From contig BJOX01000047.1 in the NCBI GenBank assembly GCA_009731375.1, forward strand, positions 14,231 to 37,702: DNA of 23,472 nucleotides. Direction: 5' to 3'. Of this stretch, positions 1 to 9,825 are shown in pieces. Below the pieces are notes generated by a model. The model was not told the origin of the DNA and searched no databases. It was given only the letters and a program-made list of their open reading frames with translations. Made by a program: the position numbers and the translations under genes. This stretch comes from Paulinella micropora. Lineage: Eukaryota; Cercozoa; Imbricatea; Euglyphida. Within the stretch, counting starts at the first letter, position 1, and every line of letters begins with the position of its first letter.

Positions 1-58
1 CTATCTATCTATCTATCTATCTATCTATCAATCTATCTATTTATCTATCTATCTATCA

Positions 59-121
<63 letters not shown>

Positions 122-134
122 CATCCATCCATCC

Positions 135-194
<60 letters not shown>

Positions 195-199
195 GTCTG

Positions 200-258
<59 letters not shown>
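1..258. repeat. (CTAT)n microsatellite, left flank of retroelement copy 1
   Basis: Almost pure CTAT tetranucleotide with a few CCAT, CTGT and CAAT variants. It is the 5' flank of a non-LTR retroelement copy and is probably intronic in the receptor gene. No coding signal. Confidence 0.95.
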
Positions 259-846
259 CTTCGAGCCTCCTCGAAAAGAAGAGTCCAAAAGTGCACGTCC
301 ATCCGGACTATAAGTCACAACCCGGCATTGTCAACCCGGATTCCACCCACAGTGTTGACGCCGAGACATACTCTCATTTCGTCCAAGAAGTGCCCCGAAA
401 GAACCAATCGAAAGAAGAAAGCACCTGATTTTGCCATCAACACCAAGCGTATGGAAAGACATTGAAGAAGAACTCCAATCCGCCCTCCCTCTCATCCTCC
501 CCTTATCTCTCATCCTGCATTCCGTCATAGCCGTCCAGTGTTGCATAGCCCGGGCTAGGTCCCTTCGGGGGTTTAGGCCTTTACACAATGTCATCATTGT
601 AGCTTGCGCAAGCTTACGGTGCTCAAAACACTTGGACTAACGGCTTCCTTTTCTTTCTCTTCTTCCTTATCCTCCCACTCTCCATTCCTAGATTGCCTTT
701 TTCTTCAACGTCCTTCCTCCTCTTCTTTTTCCAGAACACAGTCTACCCGTGATTCCCATCCCGGACACATGCACAGTACACAAATTATTGTTTGATGTGA
801 AACTGCGTTCCTTTGCAAGGACTACATTCCTTTGCGACATCTCATC
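259..846 (+). mobile_element. RLE-type non-LTR retroelement, copy 1: 5' coding remnant joined to 3' UTR (internal deletion)
   Basis: Positions 516-846 match the end of the coding region and 3' UTR of the copy at 17428-18813 at high identity, ending in the same GCGACATCTCAT context followed by (CTAT)n. Upstream, 259-425 is an open frame ending in TGA at 426. A second frame continues at about 431-512 with a W-K-D-I-E-E-E-L stretch, consistent with one frameshift in a coding remnant. None of the zinc-knuckle or endonuclease sequence of the longer copy lies between, so the two pieces look joined by an internal deletion near 516. Both flanks are (CTAT)n. Could be a non-autonomous derivative. Confidence 0.75.
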
Positions 847-849
847 TAA

Positions 850-910
<61 letters not shown>

Positions 911-1014
911 CATCTATCTATCTAACTACCTACCTATCAATCTCTCTGACCTACATATCTACCTATCTATTATCCTACCTATCTACCTACCTACCTACCT
1001 ACCTACCTATCTAA
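847..1014. repeat. (CTAT)n and (CTAC)n microsatellite
   Basis: Tetranucleotide array directly following the 3' end of retroelement copy 1. It changes from CTAT to CTAC units towards its right end. Confidence 0.93.
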
Positions 1015-1126
1015 CGTATAGAACTAGCACTATGAACTTCAAAAAATTTTCCCGTTCACGACAGATGCTCGCATACATGCACATACACACATTTAACGCG
1101 TTTCACAATTGGCGCCCAGGATTGTT

Positions 1127-1215
1127 CTGAGGTGATGATGTTTTTCGTGCATCTGGTTTGATGATGTATCGGATGTGCACATATGGTTTGACCTGGCACT
1201 TTGAGCGAGTCATTG
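1127..1215 (+). pseudogene. Decayed duplicate of the receptor exon at 1759
   Basis: Stretches such as GTGATGATGTTTT, then TGGTTTGA, then GCACATATGGTTTGACC with GCACTTTGAG resemble the start of the exon at 1759 (GTGATGGTGTTTTGG, GCACACGTGGTTTGATCC, GCACTGGAG), with small gaps and stop codons. The block may contain two overlapping partial copies. It sits upstream of the intact exon. Similarity was judged by eye only. Confidence 0.4.
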
Positions 1216-1295
1216 AGTCAGTGAAGTTACCCATGGAGCAAGTCATTGTGATTGGGATTGTTTATTTGTACGATTCACGGGAATGAATAAGACGT

Positions 1296-1538
1296 TTGGA
1301 CCACCCCCTGTTAGCCGACCTTCCGTGTCTGGAGAAAGAACATATCGACATCTCGACGTCGATAGGGGGACTGACATGTGTCAATTACCTTGAACATGCT
1401 CAATGTTTTTGTGTGTGTGTGTGTGTGTGTCTGTTCATTCTCCAAACAAGCATACATAAAAAGGCAGGTGCCAGTCCCTATCTCACGATATGTTCATTCT
1501 CCAAAATACGCAAGATTGGCAAACAGAGGGTGGTCCAA
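1296..1538. mobile_element. Inverted-repeat (foldback) element, about 85-bp arms
   Basis: The left end TTGGACCACCCCCTGTTAGCC and the reverse complement of the right end TTGGACCACCCTCTGTTTGCC agree. The arms stay alignable through the shared GGAGAA.GAACATATCG block and GGGACTG. The interior holds a (GT)n run at about 1411-1431. No transposase frame is visible, so this is probably a non-autonomous DNA transposon. Only one copy is in the window, and target-site duplication is not clear. Confidence 0.6.
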
Positions 1539-1568
1539 CCGGCTAAGAATTGACAAAATTTGGGGGTA

Positions 1569-1733
1569 TCCGAATTTTTCGGACACTTTTCCATTTTCGA
1601 ACAGTTTTCCACGCCGCAAAAGCAGAGGAAAACCAGCGAATTTTCGTGACAGTGGCAAAGGTTCGCTGATTTTCCTCTGGTTTTGCGGCATGGAAAACTG
1701 TTTGAAAACGGAAAACTGTCCGAAAATTGCGGG
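1569..1733. mobile_element. 165-bp foldback MITE, copy 1
   Basis: Two arms of about 75 bp are near-perfect inverted complements (CCGAAAATTGCGGG at the right end; CGGACA.TTTTCCATTTTCGAACAG on the left, with a gap), around a loop of about 20 nt. It is flanked by TA on both sides (1567-1568 and 1734-1735). It shares about 85-90% identity by eye with the copies at 12099 and 13806. It lies 25 bp upstream of the receptor exon at 1759. TA flanks suggest a Tc1/mariner-type origin; no transposase is present. Confidence 0.85.
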
Positions 1734-1758
1734 TATCTCGTACAAATAATGTGCGCAG

Positions 1759-1863
1759 GTGATGGTGTTTTGGACGCACACGTGGTTTGATCCCGCACTG
1801 GAGTACTACGTGGCCGCACTGGGTCTGGACGAGCATGGATGCGACATCATCACCATGCACCAG
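1759..1863 (+). CDS. Receptor exon: Bmp/PnrA-like domain, WFDP region
   Basis: Encodes 35 residues, phase 0 to phase 0, between acceptor GTGCGCAG and donor GTAGGT. The peptide has W-T-H-T-W-F-D-P-A followed by an A..L...G.DIITMHQ block. In the Bmp family this is the strand-turn with the W..TW.DP motif before the helix leading to the GADVI.QH segment of the ligand-binding fold. It joins in frame to the exon at 3206. Earlier family motifs (the RGINAF region) are not found upstream in the window. The intron immediately becomes (GTAG)n. Confidence 0.77.
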
Positions 1864-2040
1864 GTAGGTAGGTAGGTAGGTAGGTAGGTAGGTATGTATG
1901 CATGTGTATGTGTGTATGTATGTATGTATGCATGTATGGGTACAGGGTACAGGTAAAGGGTATGTATGTATGCATGTATGTATGTATGTATGTATGTATG
2001 TATGTGTGTATGTATGTATGTAAATATGTATATATATATA
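1864..2040. repeat. (GTAG)n then (GTAT)n microsatellite starting at the splice donor
   Basis: GTAGGTAGG units begin at the first intron base and change to GTAT units, then to short AT repeats near 2025-2040. The donor hexamer is itself one copy of the repeat. Confidence 0.95.
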
Positions 2041-2522
2041 TTTGGAGTGTTGACTGTGACATATTTGAGGGAAATCCCGATGAAAAAACCTAGTTACACT
2101 TGCTAAACAGAGTTCCAGCCCAATGGCCTCAAGGCGTTAAACTGTGACGCCAACTCATAACCCTTTGGTGGTAGATGCTGGGGAGGAGGGTCGTTGCGCG
2201 CGTAAAAGATCTTAAACTCCGCATATGCTGGTTGATAGCCCAGGACCCAGCAGACACCAGATTGTTATGGGTGGGGTTTCGAGGCAGCTCTAGCAACCGC
2301 GCTTGGTGTATGCACTTGCACATTCGGTGACGTCTTGCAAGAGGTTGCTGGGACTGCGGAATAACCTCGGCTTAGTGCAGTCTTGCCCTCAGGAGCTCCA
2401 TCGGTGGCCCCGATCATCAGGCGAGAGACTGACACGGGGGGGTGGAGGACCTCGAACAAGGGTATTGGAGGCTTATGTCCGTTGAGGATATGCCATTAGC
2501 TGCATCAGTACGCCTCAGATAT
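2041..2522. other. Unclassified non-repetitive sequence ending in (ATT)n
   Basis: About 480 bases of mixed composition with stops in all frames and no domain I recognise. It runs into an (ATT)n tail, as the 3' ends of many retroposons do. It lies in an intron of the receptor gene: the flanking exons join directly in phase 0, so no exon is needed here. A retroelement 3' fragment is possible but unproven. Confidence 0.4.
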
Positions 2523-2561
<39 letters not shown>

Positions 2562-2580
2562 ATTATTATTACTATTATCA
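2523..2580. repeat. (ATT)n microsatellite
   Basis: Trinucleotide run with two substitutions, directly preceding a tRNA-like SINE head. Confidence 0.93.
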
Positions 2581-2582
2581 GT

Positions 2583-2820
2583 GGCACCGCGATAGCCCAG
2601 TGGTTAAGGTCTACCATCTGGGACCTGTCGCCAGTTCGATTCCCGTCGGTGCCAGTATTTTCAAAGGATATTTTCTTTGAAAGTATTGGTCTGTCTGGAA
2701 GGCTTGGAGCTGCCTTGCGGGGGTGTCAGTAGAGCCTATCGTCAAATCTTCGTACTCCCCTCGCGGGTGAGACGATGGAGGCACATGTGCAGAAATGCAT
2801 TCGCCATTGACTGAGAAGCA
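2583..2820 (+). mobile_element. tRNA-derived SINE with (ATT)n tail
   Basis: 2583-2653 is tRNA-like: 5' GGCACCG pairs with 3' CGGTGCC over 7 bp, the A box is TAGCCCAGTGG and the B box is GTTCGATTC. The T stem has two mismatches and the D arm is expanded, so this is a SINE head rather than a working tRNA. A tRNA-unrelated body of about 165 bp follows and ends directly in (TTA)n at 2821. No full copy elsewhere in the window. The SINE core family was not identified. Confidence 0.7.
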
Positions 2821-2821
2821 C

Positions 2822-2913
<92 letters not shown>

Positions 2914-2951
2914 CAAGTACTGGTACCTAGTACTAGAGTAGTAGCAGTAGC

Positions 2952-2987
<36 letters not shown>

Positions 2988-2988
2988 T

Positions 2989-3061
<73 letters not shown>

Positions 3062-3073
3062 AGTAGTAGATTC

Positions 3074-3122
<49 letters not shown>

Positions 3123-3135
3123 GTTATTATTATTA

Positions 3136-3197
<62 letters not shown>

Positions 3198-3200
3198 GTT
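2821..3200. repeat. (TTA)n / (GTA)n / (TTA)n compound microsatellite
   Basis: TTA units to about 2863, then GTA units with a few interruptions to about 3070, then TTA units again to the acceptor of the next exon. The pyrimidine content of the acceptor is supplied by this array (ATTATTGTTTGCAG). Confidence 0.95.
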
Positions 3201-3205
3201 TGCAG

Positions 3206-3258
3206 GACACCGCAGAGATCGCCCGTGCGGCCGATCAACGAGGCAAAGAGTCCATCGG
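3206..3258 (+). CDS. Receptor exon: Bmp domain, ARAADQRGKESIG segment
   Basis: A 53-nt exon, phase 0 to phase 2, between acceptor TTTGCAG and donor GTAGAC. It encodes D-T-A-E-I then ARAADQRGKESIG. In Bmp proteins this follows the GADVI.QH strand and holds the A...G..SIG turn near the ligand pocket. It completes the split glycine codon with the first base of the exon at 3497. The last 12 exon bases, the donor and the next 38 intron bases are duplicated as a 50-bp tandem. Confidence 0.85.
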
Positions 3259-3346
3259 GTAGACATACGTACACACATACATACCTTCATACACATAGAG
3301 TCCATCGGGTAAACATACATACACACATACATACTTTTATACACAT
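3247..3346 (+). repeat. 50-bp tandem duplication of exon end plus splice donor
   Basis: 3247-3296 and 3297-3346 differ at about five positions. Each begins AGAGTCCATCGG and has a GT directly after it (GTAGAC in the first, GTAAAC in the second), then an ATAC-rich stretch. The second copy is a decoy donor inside the intron. Confidence 0.9.
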
Positions 3347-3365
3347 ACATACATACATACATACA

Positions 3366-3397
<32 letters not shown>

Positions 3398-3490
3398 CAA
3401 TAAATACATGCATGCATACATACATACATACATACATACATACCTACATACATACATACATACATGCATACATACATACATACATAGGTA
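3347..3490. repeat. (ATAC)n microsatellite
   Basis: Tetranucleotide array with occasional ATGC units, filling the rest of this intron up to the acceptor TACCACAG of the next exon. Confidence 0.94.
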
Positions 3491-3496
3491 CCACAG

Positions 3497-3550
3497 CGAT
3501 CAAAGTATCTTTATTGGAGATTCCGTCCTGACCAGTGCGGCTTGGAACTG
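3497..3550 (+). CDS. Receptor exon: Bmp domain, GDSVLTSAAWNW motif
   Basis: A 54-nt exon, phase 2 to phase 2, between acceptor ACCACAG and donor GTAACG. It encodes DQSIFIG followed by GDSVLTSAAWNW, the final W codon being split. The L.S..WNW motif is a hallmark of the Bmp/PnrA family, where it lines the ligand pocket before the YY..V...L.GTW helix. It joins exactly to the exon at 5178. A 31-bp minisatellite begins 15 bases after the donor. Confidence 0.87.
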
Positions 3551-3564
3551 GTAACGGTATTGAA

Positions 3565-4335
3565 AGAAAGGCAGCAGTGAGGCAGCAGAAGGGACAGAAA
3601 GGCAGCAGTGAGGCAGCAGAAGGGACAGAAAGGCAGCAGTGAGGCAGCAGAAGGGACAGAAAGGCAGTAGTGAGGCAACAGAGGGGAAAGAAAGGCAGTA
3701 GTGAGGCAGGGAAAGAAAGGCAGTAGTGGAAATAGAGGGGAAAGAAAGGCAGTGAGGCAACAGATGGTAAAGAAAGGCAGTAGTGATGCAACATAGGGGA
3801 TAGAAAGGCAGTAGTGAGGCAACAGGGGAAAGAAAGGCAGTAGTGAGGCAATACAGGCAAAGAAAGGCAGTAGTGAGGCATCGGAGGGGATAGAAAGGCA
3901 GTAGTGAGGCAATAGAGGAGAAAGAAAGGCAGTCGTAAGGCAACAAGTGACGGAAAGACAATAGTGAGGCAACAGAGGGGACAGAAAGGCAGTAGTGAGG
4001 CAACAGAGGGGATAGGAAGGCAGTAGTGAGGAAGTGGAGGGATAAAAAGGCAGTAGTGATGCGAAATGGGACAAAAAAACAGTAGTGAGGCAAAAATTGG
4101 ACAGAAAAGGCAGTAGTGAGGCAATAGATGGGAAAGAAAGGCAGTAGTGAGGCATCGGAGGGATAGAATCAGTAGTGAGGCAACAGGGGGGAAAGAAAAG
4201 CAGTAGTGAGGCAATAGGGGAAAGAAAGGCAGTAGTGAGGCAACAGAGGGAAAGAAAGGCAGTAGTGAGGCAACATGGGCAAAGAAAGGCAGTAGTGAGG
4301 CAAAAGAGGGCACAGAAAAGCAGGAGTGAGACAAA
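3565..4335. repeat. 31-bp minisatellite, about 24 copies
   Basis: The unit is close to GAAAGGCAGTAGTGAGGCAA followed by CAGAGGGGAAA. Copies differ by substitutions and short indels, so it is older or less homogenised than the 18-mer array at 20101. Early copies carry CAGCAG instead of CAGTAG. The long reading frames across it on the minus strand are translations of the repeat. Confidence 0.93.
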
Positions 4336-4650
4336 AGTTTGTGTTGGCGTGGGTCGTTCGCAAAGTGCAGTGAACGCTTTCAGAAGGGAAGCAGGAGGGG
4401 GGCGGGATGTCGATGCATAAAAGTTGTTTGCGAATTAACACGGGTTCACCAGTGGCAGAAAGTGAGGCCTTAGAGCGGGGAATGCATGACTTGGGGATTT
4501 GGCCCTAAACCTGACGGTCGTTGGGTGGTCCCCCCTGAAGCAAAAACTTTTCCCTGAATATAGTCGTTCTTTTCTTAAGGGGCAAACCAATTTTACCCAA
4601 AACCTCACATTTCGTCAGCCAACATTTGGTCGCGAGGGGGGGGGGGGGGG
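4336..4650. other. Unclassified sequence beside an assembly gap
   Basis: Non-repetitive, no recognised domain or splice-consistent exon. It ends in a run of 15 G that leads into the gap, so base accuracy near 4636 may be poor. Confidence 0.5.
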
Positions 4651-4811
4651 NNNNNNNNNNNNNNNNNNNNNNNNNNNNNNNNNNNNNNNNNNNNNNNNNN
4701 NNNNNNNNNNNNNNNNNNNNNNNNNNNNNNNNNNNNNNNNNNNNNNNNNNNNNNNNNNNNNNNNNNNNNNNNNNNNNNNNNNNNNNNNNNNNNNNNNNNN
4801 NNNNNNNNNNN
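4651..4811. other. Assembly gap (161 N)
   Basis: Run of N between a poly-G tract and a (GA)n tract. Both flanks are sequences on which reads commonly fail. Confidence 0.99.
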
Positions 4812-4813
4812 GT

Positions 4814-4876
<63 letters not shown>

Positions 4877-5003
4877 TGTGTCTGGCTGTATTTTATCAAA
4901 ATATATACGTATATATATATGTGCATATGTATGTATATATGTATGCACATATATATATATATATAATTTTATATTTACTTATTTATTTATTTATTTATTT
5001 ATT

Positions 5004-5070
<67 letters not shown>

Positions 5071-5160
5071 TTCATACACAATTTGTATAATGATGTAATT
5101 GTATACATATATAATACATATATATGAAAATACATATTTATATATTACCCTATATCAAAT
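4812..5160. repeat. (GA)n, AT-rich and (ATTT)n microsatellites
   Basis: (GA)n from 4817 to about 4873, AT-rich short repeats to about 4975, then (ATTT)n from 4977 to about 5072, then AT-rich sequence to the next acceptor region. No gene. Confidence 0.93.
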
Positions 5161-5177
5161 GTGTTATCGCTCGCCAG

Positions 5178-5230
5178 GGCCCCTGTCTACATTCATTTCG
5201 CTAAGCAAGTCTTGGAAGGCACTTGGCAAG
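5178..5230 (+). CDS. Receptor exon: Bmp domain, VYIHFAKQVLEGTW helix
   Basis: A 53-nt exon, phase 2 to phase 1, between acceptor TCGCCAG and donor GTTTCT. Its first base completes the split W codon of WNW, then it reads APVYIHFAKQVLEGTWQ. The Bmp family has WNWG.YY...V..V..GTW at this place. The donor flows without a break into (TTC)n. Confidence 0.86.
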
Positions 5231-6052
5231 GTTTCTTCTTCTTCTTCTTCTTCTTCTTCTTCTTCTTCTTCTTCTTCTTCTTCTTCTTCTTCTTCTTCTT
5301 CTTCTTCTTCTTCTTCTGCTGCTGCTGCTTCTTCTTCTTCTTCTTCTTCTTCTTCTTCTTCTTCTTCTTCTTCTTCTTCTTCTTCTTCTTCGTCTTCGTC
5401 TTCTTCTTCTTCTTCTTCTTCTTCTTCTTCTTCTTCTTCTTCTTCTTCTTCTTCTTCTTCTTCTTCTTCTTTCTTCTTCTTTCCTTCTTCTTTCTTCTTC
5501 TTTCCTTCTTCTTTCCTTCTTCTTTCCTTTTTCTTTCCTTCTTTCCTTCTTCTTTCCTTCTTCTTTCCTTCTTCTTTCCTTCTTCTTTCCTTCTTCTTTC
5601 TTTCTTCTTTCTTTCTTCTTTCTTCTTTCTTTCTTTCTTTCTTCTTTCTTTCTTTCTTCTTTCTTTCTTCTTTCTTTCTTCTTCTTTCTTCTTTCTTTCT
5701 TCTTTCTTTCTTCTTTCTTCTTCTTTCTTCTTTCTTTCTTTCTTCTTTCTTTCTTCTTTCTTCTTCCTTTCTTCTTTCATCTTCTTTCTTTCTTCTTCCT
5801 TTCTTCTTCCTTTCTTCTTCCTTTCTTCTTCCTTTCTTCTTCCTTTCTTCTTCCTTTCTTCTTGCTTTCTTCTTGCTTTCTTCTTGCTTTCTTCTTGCTT
5901 TCTTCTTGCTTTCTTCTTGCTTTCTTCTTGCTTTCCTCTTCCTTTCCTCTTCCTTTCCTCTTCCTTTCCTCTTCCTTTCTTCTTCCTTTCTTCTTCCTTA
6001 CTTCTTCCTTACTTCTTCCTTTACTTCTTCCTTTTTTTCTTCCTTTCTTCTT
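5231..6052. repeat. Polypyrimidine (TTC)n tract and 11-bp TTCTTCCTTTC-type units
   Basis: Pure (TTC)n to about 5470, with short CTG and CGTC interruptions, then TTTC/TTCC variants that settle into 11-bp units, including a block with TTGC in place of TTCC at 5862-5935. It begins at the splice donor of the previous exon. Confidence 0.95.
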
Positions 6053-6054
6053 CA

Positions 6055-7215
6055 GAAAAAGAAGAAAAAGAAGAAAGAAGAAGAAGAAAGAAGAAGGAAG
6101 AAAGAAGAAGGAAGAAAGAAGAAGGAAGAAAGAAGAAGCAAGAAAGAAGAAGCAAGAAAGAGGAAGCAAGAAAGAGGAAGCAAGAAAGAAGAAGGAAGAG
6201 AGAAGAAGAAAGAAAGAAAGAAGGAAGAAAGAAGAAGGAAGAAAGAAGAAGGAAGAAAGAAGAAGGAAGAAAGAAGAAGGAAAGAAAGAAGAAAGAAGAA
6301 AGAAAGAAAGAAAGAAAGAAAGAAGGAGAAGGAGGAGGAGGAGAAGGAGGAGAAGAAGAAGAAGAAGAAGAAGAAGAAGAAGAAGAAGAAGAGGGAAGAG
6401 GAAGAAGAGGGAAGAAGAAGAAGAGGGAAGAGGAAGAAGAGGGAAGAGGAAGAAGAGGGAAGAGAACAAGAACAAGAACAACAACAACAACAAGAACAAG
6501 AACATGAACAAGAACAAGAACAACAACAGAACAAGAACAAGAACAACAAGAACAACAAGAAGGAGGAGGAGGAGGAGAAGAAGAAGAAGAAGAGGGAAGA
6601 GGAAGAAGAGGGAAGAAGAGGGAAGAGGAAGAAGAGGGAAGAAGAAGAAGAGGAAAGAGGAAGAAGAGGGAAGAGGAAGAAGAGGAAAGAGAACAAGAAC
6701 AAGAAGAAGATCAACAACAAGAACAAGAACAAAAACAAGAACAATAACAAGAACAACAACAGAACAAGAACAAGAACAACAAGAACAACAAGAACAAGGA
6801 GGAGGAGGAGGAGAAGAAGAAGAGAAGAGGGAAGAGGAAGAAGAGGGAAGAAGAGGGAAGAGGAAGAAGAGGGAAGAAGAAGAAGAGGGAAGAGGAAGAA
6901 GAGGGAAGAGGAAGAAGAGGAAAGAGAACAAGAACAAGAAGAAGAACAACAACAAGAACAAGAACAATAACAAGAACAATAACAAGAACAACAACAGAAC
7001 AAGAACAAGAACAACAAGAACAACAAAAACAACAAGAAGAACAACAACAAGAACAACAACAAGAACAACAACAACAACAACAACAACAACAATAACAATA
7101 ACAACAACAACAACAACAACAACATCAAGAGGAAGAGGAAGAGGAAGAGGAAGGAGGAAGAGGAAGGAGGAAGGAGGAAGAGGCAGAGGAGGAGGAGGAG
7201 GAGGAGGAGGAGGAG
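6055..7215. repeat. Polypurine (GAA)n tract with higher-order units of about 230 bp
   Basis: Purine-only units mirror the pyrimidine tract at first, including a GCAAGAAAG block. From about 6460 a higher-order pattern appears: AGAGAACAAGAAC starts at about 6463, 6688 and 6924, each followed by CAA-rich sequence and then GGAGGAGG and GGAAGAGG stretches. Spacing is about 225 and 236 bp. The long acidic/basic reading frames here are repeat translations. Confidence 0.93.
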
Positions 7216-7271
7216 ACTTTCTTCGTATGTATGTATGCATGTACGCAAGAACAAAAACAAGAACAAGTGTG

Positions 7272-7309
<38 letters not shown>
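7272..7309. repeat. (GT)n microsatellite at an acceptor
   Basis: About 18 GT units directly before GGATTGTAG, the acceptor of the next exon. A GT run replaces the usual pyrimidine tract. Confidence 0.93.
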
Positions 7310-7310
<1 letters not shown>

Positions 7311-7317
7311 ATTGTAG

Positions 7318-7360
7318 AGGAGAGTTACTGGCGTGGAATAGAAGAGAACGTAGTGAAACT

Positions 7361-7374
<14 letters not shown>
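7318..7374 (+). CDS. Receptor exon: Bmp domain, ESYWRGIEENVVKL segment
   Basis: The exon starts in phase 1 after acceptor GGATTGTAG and encodes E then ESYWRGIEENVVKL. It matches the YWGGL..GVVKL part of the Bmp family, which follows GTW. The end is set by phase: the next exon needs phase 1, which places the end at 7374 with GC (GCCTTG) as donor. Five related downstream copies of this junction mostly carry GT at the corresponding place, supporting the position. A GC-AG intron or a mutated donor are both possible. Confidence in the 5' part is high and in the 3' end moderate. Confidence 0.78.
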
Positions 7375-8580
<1,206 letters not shown>

Positions 8581-8584
8581 CTAC

Positions 8585-8637
<53 letters not shown>

Positions 8638-8640
8638 CAC

Positions 8641-8706
<66 letters not shown>

Positions 8707-8804
8707 CGTGATTCCCATCCCGGACACATGCACAGTACACAAATTATTGTTTGATGTGAAACTGCGTTCCTTTGCAAGGACTACATTCCTTTGCGACATC
8801 TCAT
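8707..8804 (+). mobile_element. RLE non-LTR retroelement, copy 3 (shortest truncation)
   Basis: Matches the last 98 bases of the element, from CGTGATTCCC to GACATCTCAT. It is flanked by (CTAT)n on the left and CTAT-like units on the right, same orientation. Confidence 0.9.
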
Positions 8805-8819
8805 TTGTCCATCTATCTC

Positions 8820-8852
<33 letters not shown>

Positions 8853-8880
8853 TTATTTATTTTTTTGTTTGTTTGTTTGT

Positions 8881-8955
<75 letters not shown>

Positions 8956-9127
8956 TTCACTTATTTATTTATTTATTTGTTTTGTTTGTTTGTCAGTTAG
9001 TTAGTTAGTGTTGCTTCGTTGTAGGTTATAGGTACATCTTCTGTCTATTTGTATGATTATTCTTTTGATTTATTTGTTTATATAATTAGCTTGTCAATCG
9101 GCTAGTTAGTTAGTCAGTCGATTAGTT
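8805..9127. repeat. (CTAT)n, (ATTT)n and (TTAG)-like repeats
   Basis: CTAT units to about 8850, ATTT and TTTG units to about 8996, then AT-rich sequence with short TTAG runs. No exon found here; the flanking exons join directly. Confidence 0.88.
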
Positions 9128-9129
9128 AT

Positions 9130-9609
9130 GTTTCTTCTTCTTCTTCTTCTTCTTCTTCTTCTTCTTCTTCTTCTTCTTCTTCTTCTTTCTTCTTCTTCTT
9201 CTTTCTTCTTCTTCTTCTTCTTCTTCTTCTTCTTCTTCTTCTTCTTCTCCTTCTCCTTCTTCTTCTTCTTCTTCTTCTTCTTCTTCTTCTTCTCCTCCTC
9301 CTCCTCCTCCTCCTCGTCCTTCTTCTTCTTCTTCTTCTTCTTCTTCTTCTTCTTCTTCTTCTTCTTCTTCTTCTTCTTCTTCTTCTTCTTCTTCTTCTTC
9401 TTCTTCTTCTTCTTCTTCTTCTTCTTCTTCGTGTTCTTCTTCTTCGTGTTGTTCTTCTTCTTCTTCTTCTTCTTCTTCTTCTTCTTCTTCTTCTTCTTCT
9501 CCTTCTTCTCCTCCTCCTCCTTCTCCTTCTCCTTCTCCTCCTCATCCTCCTGCTTCTTCTTCTTCTTCTTCTTCTTCTTCTTCTTCTCCTTCTTCTTCTT
9601 CTTCTTCTT

Positions 9610-9640
<31 letters not shown>

Positions 9641-9812
9641 TTCTTCTTCTTTTCTTCTTCTTCTTCTTCTTCTTCTTCTTCTTCTTCTTCTTCTTCTTCT
9701 CCTTCTTCTCCTTCTCCTTTTTCTTCTTCTCCTTTTTCTTCTTCTTCTTCTTCTCCTTCTTCTTCTTCTCCTTCTTCTTCTTCTTCTTCTTCTTCTTCTT
9801 CTTCTTCTTCTT
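9130..9812. repeat. (TTC)n / (TCC)n polypyrimidine tract ending at an acceptor
   Basis: Almost pure TTC with TCC clusters and rare GTG interruptions. It runs straight into TTGTCGTTGTTTTAG, the acceptor of the next exon, so it also forms a very long polypyrimidine tract. Confidence 0.95.
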
Positions 9813-9825
9813 GTCGTTGTTTTAG

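Noticed and set aside
604-795. 63-codon frame repeated at 604 and 18575 (and inside others), which looks like a conserved small protein
   Set aside because: It lies in the 3' UTR of the retroelement; conservation reflects recent copying, and truncated copies do not preserve it.
2583-2653. Functional tRNA gene
   Set aside because: The T stem has two mismatches, the D arm is too long, and the sequence continues into a SINE body with an (ATT)n tail.
3444-4441. 296-codon minus-strand frame with SLLPF/HYCLS repeats
   Set aside because: The 31-bp minisatellite is not a multiple of three, so similar peptides appear in all three frames; this marks a DNA repeat and not a protein repeat.
4499-5090. 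Frames crossing the N run
   Set aside because: They include unknown bases and join unrelated sequence across an assembly gap.
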